Shown: positions 27,101-34,795 of the stretch, piece by piece
Position numbering within the stretch: the stretch's first letter is position 1
Layout of the letters: each line of letters opens with the position of its first letter
DNA from: Owenia fusiformis
Lineage: Eukaryota > Annelida > Polychaeta > Sabellida > Oweniidae
NCBI GenBank assembly: GCA_903813345.2
Contig: CAIIXF020000002.1
Location: 20,660,455 to 20,724,454, forward strand
DNA length: 64,000 nucleotides
Direction: 5' to 3'
The notes under the pieces: generated by a model
What the model saw: only the letters and a program-made list of their open reading frames with translations
Told to the model about the DNA's origin: nothing
Database searches by the model: none
Position numbers and translations under genes: made by a program

Positions 27101-30100
27101 GAAATCTGTTGCGCTAATTTCCCTCCTCCTTTATGGAAAGAAGTGATACCCCGGACCAAGGATGTTGTTAGAGTAAACTAGTGCTACTGAATCACTGCCA
27201 AGGGCTGGTCTGATATGTTGAATAAATGATCCACTTATTCCAATTTTATGCCTCATTTCATTCAATCATCCTTAATGGTTCATCTACTTTAGGATCCTAT
27301 ACAGCCATAAATATTAGATACTATCTCTAAATCTGACGTTTTAGCTCAGTATAGGCTCTAGCTTAGTAAGATATAAGGGTAATGAAGAAAATGAACTCTT
27401 TGAAAATAGACACAAGATGAAAAAACAATTCTTTAAAGAGACGCGTTTGAGCATTTTTAAGAAAAATGTTCATATTGAAAAAACCCAGTTTACATCAATG
27501 AATAGATATCATAAAGGTTCCTTGAATGATGTCCCATGAAATTGACTAGCTTAAATTCATTTCAAAAACAACATGCTAGATTATCTCTAACAACACGCTA
27601 GAGTGAGTATATTTGTTTCTTGGAGCCTGTTCTGCTTCAGGCCTATAGTCAGTTTTTGCCAAGGGTTGTTCACTTTTCAGAAAAAAATTCAAGGGAGGGG
27701 TTCACATTGACAAGTTTAGAATCATGAAAAACTGCATGATTTTGAAAGAATTTTTGGTCAGGGAGTGTCCGCTTCAATGTTCTAAATGTTCACTTCAAGG
27801 TTCTAAAACGAACCCCTGAGGTATACTTTTGTATGTTATGATAAAATAAGTTGTATATTGCATAAAAAGTATTATTTATTTCTTCATTTCAGGCTCTGGT
27901 ACTATGCAGATTCGCCCCATAGCAGAACGCCATCTATTTGCATTGGCTACAGAAATTTCTTGCCCGAGCCAGATGAAAAACTAAGTCATCTCGTAGGTAG
28001 AGTTAACCGAGGACTGAATGCATTCCCTTTAGAAGGTAGGTCACTTGAGTTCATTTTTTTAGTAATATTGGATAACAAAAAATAAATTATGAACTTCCTT
28101 TTTTCATGCATATTTAATCATATCACTGCATGAACACTAAGTCACTTTATATTCTGGTAATTTAAAACAGTAAAACCTGGGACTGGCGCAAAGTGTTTAG
28201 ATTAACAAGTGTTCACATTTTAAGGTTTTTAAACATGTGAGTCAAAAGGAAACAATAAACTTGGGACTGAGAAAAGTGTTCATATTAAGAGGGGTTTGGA
28301 TTAGAGAGGTGTTCATGTTTGGATGTTTCACTGTCTTTTAAAACGTTATATTTCCAGGCAATATATTGAATGTTGAGACTGTTCCCTTAAAAACCTCATC
28401 AGCTTACAAACACGATCCAGCCTTGGCAGAGAGAAGCGTTTGGCTAGAACAACCAGAAGACGGAAAAAGATATGCACTGTTTCTAAGGATATTTTTCATC
28501 CATAGCAACCACTATGATCGTGATGCAGAGATAGGTTTGTAAATCTGTTTCAGTCCTTCAATTGAATACTCTAATCTATTTTGATTGGTCAATCAAAGGT
28601 GTATAATACAGAATATCATTTTAAGAGTCATCAATACATTTCTTTAGACTTAATGTTACAACATTCTGTATCAACTCTCAATATCACAAAAATTAGGAGT
28701 AAAATATTTTTTACAAACTTAAAGTTGTTAGTGAAATTTACCTGTTCACTTCTGTGTCTTCGAGATATTAACAAAATGTTTTTGTTTTTTTCTTTTTGCA
28801 GTAATGAAAGATTTCATTCCTGTTTATAACCAAAAATCCAAACAAAATGCAGGCTATGAACTATTCAATGAGGTCCTAGAAAGGGCTAGTAGATGGATTA
28901 GTCACCATGATGGGTACAAGTTCATCAACCTCCAGTCAATACCTATGAAAGATAAAAATAGTAAGTCATTTTAAAACCTCTAGTCAATACCTGTGAAAGA
29001 TAAAAATAGTAAGTCATTTTAAAACCTCTAGTCAATACCTGTGAAAGATAAAAATAGTAAGTCATTTGAAAACCTCTAGTCAATACCTGTGAAAGATAAA
29101 AATAGTAAGTCATTTGAAAACCTCTAGTCAATACCTGTGAAAGATAAAAATAGTAAGTCATTTGAAAACCTCCAGTCAATACCTATGAAAGATAAAAATA
29201 GTAAGTCATTTGAAAACCTCCAGTCAGTACCTATGAAAGATAAAAATAGTAAGTCATTTGAAAACCTCCAGTCAATACCTATGAAAGATAAAAATAGTAA
29301 GTCATTTGAAAACCTCCAATTAATACCTATGAAAGATAAAAATAGTAAGTCATTTGAAAACCTCAAGTCAATACCTATGAAAGATAAAAATAGTAAGTCA
29401 TTTTAAAACCTCCAGTCAATACCTATGAAAGATAAAAATTGTAAGTCATTTGAAAACCTCTAGTCAATACCTGTGAAAGATAAAAATAGTAAGTCATTTG
29501 AAAACCTCTAGTCAATACCTGTGAAAGATAAAAATAGTAAGTCATTTGAAAACCTCTAGTCAATACCTGTGAAAGATAAAAATAGTAAGTCATTTTAAAA
29601 CCTCTAGTCAATACCTGTGAAAGATAAAAATAGTAAGTCATTTGAAAACCTCTAGTCAATACCTGTGAAAGATAAAAATAGTAAGTCATTTGAAAACCTC
29701 TAGTCAATACCTGTGAAAGATAAAAATAGTAAGTCATTTGAAAACCTCTAGTCAATACCTGGGCTTGAGCAAGCTATTGGTAGCACTTTTAGTCCCAAAG
29801 AGGTGGATTTTCAAACTTGCTAGAAGAAAATATTTTTCTGAATCATAATTTTACTTAATGTCTTACCTTTTATTTTTTATTGACCCAGAGATAACTTTTT
29901 GCATCGATATCAGAAAAATCATGATGATATTATAAGCCCCAACTTTGGCTCTTCGGAAAGGACACACACATAATTGCAATTATTAAAGGGTATATATAAG
30001 TTTCATTATATGTTCCGCATATTTTGTTTTAAAGCATGCACATATATGGTTCTAAATAACTAATAGTTTTTATCTGAATCATTATCATAGAAATGAAATA

Positions 30101-33100
30101 GGAAGACCAGTCTCGTCACTTGGCCTGTGATTTTGGCAAAAAAGTTCAATCATTTTTCCAATTACGATAATACTTAATAACGTTGAATATCCTGTTGATT
30201 TTTCCTTCTGTCTGAATCATTACAAAGTCCTTAATAATGTTTGTTTATATATGAGACAATCATGATAGTATATATGTGTACCATATGACTAAACTACACT
30301 TGTCCAAAGCTCTTCGGAAAGGACATTTTTTAGTGTATTGCTAAATGCTGTTAAATAGATTGAATTTGTGGGAGCAATTTTCGGTGATTGTACATTTGTT
30401 TCTATTCGTGTATTCATGTTTTCGAGATTTACCACAGATTACAACATTATCTGCAATTTTTCATAGGTAGATATATGGGTGATAATAGGGCAGAACATCA
30501 TTAAAGTCATCACTTTAAGGCTATCATGAATGTACTTATAGTTTTTGTAGCTGCTGGGCCAGTGACATGTGGGCCTATGTAACAGCATTATGCACAGAAA
30601 CGACTCAATTGTTGGTGGTAATTGTCAGTGGATTAAACCTATTATCACAGGAAAAATAGTGATGAAGATACAATTTTATATTTGCGGCATTCTTCATTTG
30701 CAATTTTACACTTCAGTGTTTTAAAGGGTTTTACAGTACTGTCCAAATCAAGATTCAATGTAATATTTGTAAACATTGTGCTAGTGCCTTTATACATCAG
30801 TAGAAAATTTAGTTATTGACATCCAATATAGCATTCCTAATCAGAGATTGGATTGCTCTTCGGAAAGGACACATTTACTTTTGTAGTTCCTGTTTTAGTT
30901 AGTTACTTCAGTAAAGATATTTTATGTATAAAAGTTCATCAGAAAATATATTCCAGTGTGTTTCTCTTTAATATTGTTGGTAAATGCACTGTTTTGACAG
31001 AGTTTGTCTTTTCCGAAGAGCTCTTCGGAAAGGACTTTTTTCTTGTGTCGGAATTTTAAAATTGAATTTACAGGTATATATGACAGTTCAAAGCTACTAA
31101 TTTGTTTTGAATATTCAAGAAACTAAATGCATTTTGTTTTAAAATAGTTTTTAGTGTATGATATTACTTCAGTCTTGAAATACACATGCTCTTCGGAAAA
31201 GACATTTGCGTGTCGGAAAATCAGTTACTTATTTTGAGAGCCAATATCTCAGGAACCACTACAGCCTTTTCTATAATTTTTTTATTGACAGAATTCTAAC
31301 ATTCAGTACTTTTGATATCATCATAAAAAAACAGTAAGCAAACATTGGAAAATATGTTGAAAAATTCTGTCTTTTTTAACATAAAATTTACAATGAAATG
31401 TTACACCAACGGTTGTGTGCTACAAGCGGTTATCAAAACTCTATTCACTATTATGGACACACTTGTTGCATATCATTTTAAAGCAAATTCCTTAATCTTT
31501 CCAATGCAGCCAAATTACTTTAACTTACTCTCTTCAAGTACATGCTTGAAGCATATTTGTAAATGTGGATTTTTTCTTGGGAATTTGTTACATAGAGAAT
31601 AAGACATATTTTGATACATGAAAATTTATAAAAAAATTATCATTCATCTTTCAAGAAAATGATATCTTCCTCAGACATATAGTGGATGTACCTAATAAAT
31701 AAGACTGATTTCCCATCTGTATCTTAAGCCTTGCATTTTTTCTGGGTGCCAATATGAAAGTGCTACCAATAGCTTGCTCAAGCCCACCTGTGAAAGATAA
31801 AAATAGTAAGTCATTTGAAAACCTCCAGTCAATACCTATGAAAGATAAAAATAGTAAGTCATTTGAAAACCTCCAGTCAGTACCTATGAAAGATAAAAAT
31901 AGTAAGTCATTTGAAAACCTCCAGTCAATACCTATGAAAGATAAAAATAGTAAGTCATTTGAAAACCTCCAATTAATACCTATGAAAGATAAAAATAGTA
32001 AGTCATTTGAAAACCTCAAGTCAATACCTATGAAAGATAAAAATAGTAAGTCATTTTAAAACCTCCAGTCAATACCTATGAAAGATAAAAATTGTAAGTT
32101 ATTTTAAAACCTCCAGTCAATACCTATGAAAGATAAAAATAGTAAGTCATTTTAAAACCTCCAGTCAATACCTATGAAAGATAAAAAATAGTAAGTCATT
32201 TTAAAACCTCAAGTCAATAGTAATGAAAGATAAAAATAGTAAGTCATTTTAAAACTTCCAGTCAATAGCAATGAAAGATAAAAATAGTAAGTCATTTTAA
32301 AACCTCAAGTCAATAGTAATGAAAGATAAAAATAGTAAGTCATTTTAAAACTTCCAGTCAATAGCAATGAAAGATAAAAATAGTAAGTCATTTTAAAACC
32401 TCAAGTCAATAGTAATGAAAGATAAAAATAGTAAGTCATTTTAAAACTTCCAGTCAATAGCAATGAAAGATAAAAATAGTAAGTCATTTTAAAACTTCCA
32501 GTCAATAGCAATGAAAGATAAAAATAGTAAGTCATTTTAAAACCTCAAGTCAATAGTAATGAAAGATAAAAATAGTAAGTCATTTGAAAATAGATAGAAA
32601 ACCCAGAGTGCACAGACAGTAAAGAAGGGAAAAATGATTTGTTAGGACATTGAGCAGAATTCAGATCCTGGGGGATTTCAAGAAAATATTGATTGAAATT
32701 ATGAAAGATTAAGCTACATGGAGTACTTTAGTAACTTCAGATCAAAATAAGAGACAAAATTGTACAATCAAAGTGTAATATCTTCATGAAGTGATGAAGT
32801 AACAAACACGATTTCTGAAATTCTGTTTGTGATTTTATTAATATTAACAAGGTATCCTCATAGCCTTTTTTCCAATCCATTAACTCCATCTTTATTTGTA
32901 AATCGTTACTTCCAGTTATGGAGATGCGAGGGGCTCCCGTAGTCGAAAAATGCTTCTTCACAGAACACGGTTGCTCAGTAGCTGGGGCCACAAATGGTGA
33001 AGCAACAATGTACTTCCAGATCTTGCGTGTTATATTTGTAAAACCCATGCAAGGAGTCACAAATCCCACACATTTGTCAGTTAGGACGTTTGTCCCGATG

Positions 33101-34795
33101 AGTTTGCCGGAAGTACCAGATACTTATGAGGAGCTCACACAGACAGTGGATAGAGTCAACTCATGGATTTCAAGTGCGGGTAAGTGTTTTTTTCAATCGG
33201 AGCAAATGTGACCTGGCAATACTGGGAGATATAGACTAAAAGCTAGAAATATGAGATAAAGTCATAGATTATTTGAACCAGAGTTCAACAAATTACTTCA
33301 ATCAGCCCTTTTACTGTATTGAGCAAATGAGGTGAAAAGAGCTTTATTGCGGGCTGAAAACATTTACATTTTGTAATTAACCGAAAACAAATATAAAATG
33401 CATTCATTTGTGACAACACAGTGGGCAGATTTAAATGAATGTACTGCCAATGTATAAATATAATCTAAAAAATATTTTCAGGTGCGACAGTGTTTGGTAT
33501 GGAGACTGTACCTATAAGACTGTCCCCTACCCTACCCATGAGTGCAGCTATATCTCTGGGTTCTGATCTCACATACACTATGGTCAAGGCAGAGGAAGCT
33601 TGCAAAGGGGTGGAAAAATGGGCATTTATAGTCAGGTAAGACTTAAGTGAGATATTTCTTGATTGTTTTCATTTATGTCATATTAAAACTTTTATTTTAT
33701 TGTTTTTAATATGGAGTGTAATATTGGGGTTCATTAACATAGAAATAGAAGAAAATCTGAACTTCTCAAGAAATTATGAGGAAAATTGGGAGTTTTAAAA
33801 AATGAAATAAAGATCTCAACAATCTAGGAAAATCAGGTTCTATAAAAAATCTGGATAAAAAGAATTTGGGCATTTATTTAAAACTCTTTTGATCTAAAAA
33901 TTGGTAGACAGAAGGTGTTTTTATATGTGATTTCAGACTTTATCTTTTTGGCGACTATGCACTAAATTGAAAGTGTCTTTATATATGATTTCAGACTTTA
34001 TCTTTCTGGCGACTATGCACTAAATTGAAAGTGTCTTTATATATGATTTCAGACTTTATCTTTCTGGGGACTATGCAGTAAATTGAAAGTGTCTTTATAT
34101 ATGATTTCAGACTTTATCTTTCTTGCGACTATGCACTAAATTGAAAGTGTCTTTATATGTGATTTCAGACTTTATCTTTCTGGGGACTATGGAGTAAATT
34201 GAAAGTATCTTAATGTGTGATTTCAGACTTTATCTTTCTGGGGACTATGCAGTAAATTGAAAGTGTCTTCATGTGTGATTTCAGACTTTATCTTTCTGGG
34301 GACTATGCAGTAAATTGAAAGTGCCTTCATGTGTGCTTTCAGACTTTATCTTTCTGGAGACTATGCAGTAAATTGAAAGTGTCTTCATGTGTGATTTCAG
34401 ACTTTATCTTTCTGGGGACTATGCAGTAAATTGAAAGTGTCTTCATGTGTGATTTCAGACTTTATCTTTCTGGGGACTATGCAGTAAATTGAAAGTGTCT
34501 TCATGTGTGATTTCAGACTTTATCTCTCTGGGGACTATGCAGTAAATTGAAAGTGTCTTTATATGTGATTTCAGACTTTATCTTTCTGGGGACTATGCAG
34601 TAAATTGAAAGTGTCTTCATGTGTGATTTCAGACTTTATCTTTCTGGGGACTATGCAGAGCCTGGAATGGGCACCCCAATCCCCCAGCGCCAAACATCTA
34701 TGTCAAGCGGTGTATCAGGACATGTTGGGTCATTTGATATGGGCTACGCTGGTGCACGCCCACCAATGATACACTCTAATTCATTCTCAAGCTGA
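9200..34795 (+). CDS. unrecognised protein: three tandem domains with N-terminal PTAP and PPSY motifs
   Basis: Seven coding exons: 9200-9477, 27893-28035, 28358-28534, 28802-28960, 32916-33179, 33482-33635 and 34633-34795. All junctions are GT-AG with matching phases, giving 1338 nt and 445 residues. Residues 1-30 hold PTAPP (12-16) and PPSY (23-26), the classes of motif bound by TSG101/ESCRT-I and by NEDD4 WW domains. From about residue 108 the protein is three copies of one unit, each with F-x-P (115, 204, 311), a helix with an R-x-N or R-x-W pattern, an ETVP/QSIP motif (147, 244, 348) and a hydrophobic strand with Arg (184, 290, 392). Phase-1 introns precede the ETVP motif in repeats A and C at equivalent places, which supports internal duplication. 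There is no signal peptide or membrane helix. The tail (400-445) is Ser/Gly/Pro-rich. I do not recognise the family. An ESCRT/NEDD4 link is inference only. Confidence 0.85.
9553..9760 (-). mobile_element. MITE family A, copy 2
   Basis: Complete copy bounded by TCAGTGAACTCCCC and GGAGATCACTG. It carries the CACCCACCTGA blocks of the family, in opposite orientation to the copy at the window start. Confidence 0.75.
10718..10836. mobile_element. short hairpin element with C and G runs
   Basis: TTAGCCTAGCTACAGGCCC-TGTGACCCCCC on the left is mirrored by GGGGGGTCACAGAG-TAGCTAGACTAAG-like sequence on the right. A C-run and a G-run sit on the two arms. It is a fold-back or very short MITE with no coding content. 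Confidence 0.55.
12676..13388. mobile_element. two MITE family A copies in inverted orientation
   Basis: Copy 3 is at 12676-12841 (plus) and copy 4 at 13212-13388 (minus). They face each other across 370 bp that include the dispersed repeat at 12895-12990. Transcribed RNA could fold these two copies on each other. Confidence 0.7.
13920..14095. repeat. dispersed repeat with GGGGTTCACT blocks
   Basis: Shares GGGGTTCACTT and GAAAAACTGCATGATTTTGAAAG blocks with 27655-27800 (adjacent 10-20 base phrases match). Non-coding; ends not defined. Confidence 0.5.
14766..14925 (+). repeat. 81-bp tandem duplication
   Basis: Two nearly identical units contain GGTTAAGGGAGGGGTAAATG and AAAGGCAAATCAACATTTTC, separated by one or two substitutions. 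This is a recent local duplication. Confidence 0.8.
15376..15525 (+). mobile_element. MITE family B, copy 1
   Basis: Begins TTATGTCACCACCAGAAG and ends near GGTGGTGACATTTTGCATGT. Its open frame (VVTYC, GWC, KWQVVTFC phrases) recurs in the other copies at 47061-47205 (minus, SREBP intron 10) and 59361-59460 (plus, p62 intron 2), each broken. The repeat, not a protein, is what is conserved. Confidence 0.7.
15741..16030. repeat. inverted partner of 22480-23515
   Basis: About 290 bp, including AAGAGGCACTATTTG and GGCCAAAATGGAAGGATGTT, reappear in reverse complement at 22480-22715 and 23430-23515. These are probably two copies of one larger non-autonomous transposon in opposite orientations. Confidence 0.7.
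16572..16683. mobile_element. 112-bp hairpin element
   Basis: TTATGTCACTATCGTGGCA opens the element and TGCCACGATAGTGACATAA closes it. The arms extend about 43 bp each with few mismatches around a ~25-bp loop. It is a strong predicted stem-loop with no coding content. Confidence 0.75.
17110..17990. mobile_element. CCCGCAAAT-type repeat split by a 480-bp MITE
   Basis: Direct copies of a ~120-bp block (CTAAAAAATCTGTCCC, AAGTCTTTGG) lie at about 17110-17230 and 17860-17990. Between them, 17256-17735 is a MITE bounded by GAAGTCCCCATGAT and ATCATGGGGACTTC. Its inner mirrored blocks include GGGACCCC/GGGGTCC and AGAGGATCTTC/AGATCCTCT. Confidence 0.6.
18361..18735. repeat. local ~80-bp duplications
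   Basis: The phrase TTTGAAATTCAATGGCCTCT plus a GAGCAGTGCTCC palindrome occurs twice in tandem (18390-18520). A more diverged third copy with GGCAGCCATTTTGAAATTT and CTAGGTATCAACATAT follows at 18650-18735. Overlapping open frames on both strands come from the repeat. Confidence 0.6.
19428..21212. mobile_element. inverted repeats flanking a 1.8-kb unit that contains a LINE fragment
   Basis: The left end (19428-19490) has ACAGGGTGACACAAAA and CTAATTTTGGAATAACTTT. The right end (about 21150-21212) is the diverged reverse complement, with AAAGTTATTCCAAAATTAG and TTGTGTTATCCTGTAC. This fits a DNA transposon that captured, or was invaded by, the LINE. Two solo ends brought together by chance are also possible. 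Confidence 0.5.
19515..20690 (-). pseudogene. LINE (L1/Tx1-like) retrotransposon fragment, endonuclease tail to reverse transcriptase
   Basis: On the minus strand one reads, with frameshifts and internal deletions, the endonuclease end (PSYKSDHQAI, near 20640) and GVGIWKLNNS. After these come the linker WIEEGERNTNFFLGLEK, the reverse-transcriptase start (KTPGQDGLTVEFYQTFWP) and the YxDD-proximal IIFADFSKCFD region near 19570. The sequence between NW and VDYK has lost several codons and gained a stop. The N-terminal endonuclease, the catalytic YADD segment and the whole C-terminus are missing. It is a dead, doubly truncated copy lying antisense in the host intron. Confidence 0.85.
21591..21841. 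mobile_element. 250-bp MITE in an AT microsatellite
   Basis: The left end reads AGTAGCCCAGACAGAATTG and the right end is the inverse, GACAATTCTGTCCGGGCTACT. The right end is itself a perfect hairpin (AGTAGCCCGGACA/TGTCCGGGCTACT). Both ends sit in ATATAT runs, consistent with TA targeting. Confidence 0.7.
22480..23515. repeat. second copy of the 15741-16030 family, with a 238-bp internal tandem duplication
   Basis: Reverse-complement match to 15741-16030 at both edges. Inside, the block with CCCAGTTATTTTATTGCAGA and ATGCTCCTCTTTCCAACAGT occurs at about 22740-22880 and again 238 bp later (22980-23115). Non-coding. Confidence 0.65.
23516..25713. other. intronic stretch without recognised features
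   Basis: Short open frames (for example 23851-24087) lack splice signals, homology or codon bias that I would trust. No RNA gene was seen. Confidence 0.35.
25714..27131. mobile_element. 1.42-kb element with ~275-bp terminal inverted repeats
   Basis: The arms 25714-25990 and 26853-27131 are inverse copies starting AAAGGAGGAGGGAA. Each carries the same 60-codon open frame (phrases such as ILMQEKLKKQGWKG and SDFPGGNA) reading inward to outward. The 860-bp centre has no transposase. The duplicated frame is a by-product of the arms. This is a non-autonomous long-TIR transposon; the superfamily is not clear. Confidence 0.75.
27655..27800. repeat. second copy of the 13920-14095 repeat
   Basis: GGGGTTCACATTG and AAACTGCATGATTTTGAAAG phrases match the copy at 13920-14095. 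It lies just upstream of coding exon 2 (27893). Confidence 0.5.
28168..28340. repeat. CAGTAAAACCTGT family, copy in intron 2
   Basis: Starts ACAGTAAAACCTGG and ends near GTTTCACTGT, with the family's GTGTTCA and AGAGAGGTGTTCA phrases. It fills most of the small intron 28036-28357. Confidence 0.65.
28929..29760 (+). repeat. 48-bp minisatellite of the exon 4/intron 4 donor boundary, first block (17 units)
   Basis: The unit is 32 bases of exon 4 end (28929-28960, encoding the LQSIPMKDKN segment) plus 16 bases of intron start (28961-28976, GTAAGTCATTTTAAAA). GTAAGT donors recur every 48 bp at 28961, 29009 and so on to 29729. Only the first continues the gene's frame: unit 1 has an in-frame TAA right after it (TCATTTTAA), so use of any later donor would end translation there. 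Units vary at CCTCCAG/CCTCTAG, CCTATG/CCTGTG and TTTGAAAA/TTTTAAAA. Because 48 is a multiple of three, runs of TTTGAAAA units stay open, which explains the artificial 16-residue repeat frames. Confidence 0.95.
29761..31785. mobile_element. 2,025-bp non-autonomous DNA transposon inserted in the donor array
   Basis: The first 29 bp (29761-29789, starting GGGCTTGAGCAAGC) are perfectly inverted at 31757-31785. ACCT flanks both ends (29757-29760 and 31786-31789), a 4-bp target duplication. Donors on either side are 2,077 bp apart; subtracting 2,025 and 4 leaves 48, so insertion hit a finished array. There is no transposase frame. Inside are five direct copies of a 16-bp motif, GCTCTTCGGAAAGGAC, plus one inverted copy. 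Four-bp duplications occur in Sola1, Chapaev-like and Academ superfamilies; I cannot choose among them. Confidence 0.9.
29948..31203 (+). repeat. GCTCTTCGGAAAGGAC motif array inside the transposon
   Basis: Copies at 29948-29963, 30309-30324, 30855-30870, 31020-31035 and (one mismatch) 31188-31203, all in the same direction. At 31011-31030 the fourth copy is fused to an inverted one as a 20-bp perfect palindrome, TTCCGAAGAGCTCTTCGGAA. Irregular spacing (361, 546, 165 and 168 bp) argues against simple tandem duplication and for separate binding sites. Confidence 0.8.
31790..32590 (+). repeat. 48-bp donor minisatellite, second block (17 units)
   Basis: Seventeen more GTAAGT copies run from 31806 to 32575, all 48 bp apart except one 49-bp step before 32191 (an extra A). 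The first seven units repeat the variant order of units near 29153-29441 (including the rare CCAATTAATACC, CAGTCAGTACC and AAAATTGTAAGT variants), so a block of units was copied. From 32191 on, units alternate CTCAAGTCAATAGTAATG and TTCCAGTCAATAGCAATG, forming a 96-bp higher-order repeat. Confidence 0.95.
33937..34632 (+). repeat. 58-bp minisatellite of the intron 6/exon 7 acceptor boundary (12 decoy units)
   Basis: The unit is ACTTTATCTTTCTGGGGACTATGCA-like exon-7 start (25 bp) plus 33 bp ending GATTTCAG. Acceptor junctions fall at 33937, 33995 and on to 34575 and finally the true exon start 34633: thirteen junctions with an exact 58-bp period and no indel. Spliced to any upstream copy, the frame reads RLYLSGDYA-V/L-N-stop. 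This would give a ~402-residue form whose stop lies in the terminal exon and so should escape nonsense-mediated decay. Only the last acceptor gives the 445-residue protein. Confidence 0.95.

Larger units (their letters stand above)
9478..27892 (+). other. 18.4-kb first coding intron, transposon-filled
   Basis: The donor AG/GTAAGT and acceptor ATTTCAG/G restore Arg93 in phase 2. No host exon was seen inside. The content is almost entirely repeats and mobile-element debris; the recognisable pieces are listed separately. Confidence 0.7.

Noticed and set aside
29137-29406. Open frame of 16-residue repeats (KDKNSKSFENLQSIPM) as a repeat protein
   Set aside because: It is a by-product of the 48-bp donor array, whose length is a multiple of three. 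The same frame at 31754-32059 even runs into transposon sequence. It is closed by a TAA in unit 1 relative to the real exon.
28943-29755. Minus-strand repetitive frames (FQMTYYFYLSQVLTRG type)
   Set aside because: Antisense shadows of the same minisatellite.
28929-32590. CRISPR-like look of regular repeats
   Set aside because: Units are contiguous 48-bp tandem repeats without unique spacers, in an animal genome with introns.
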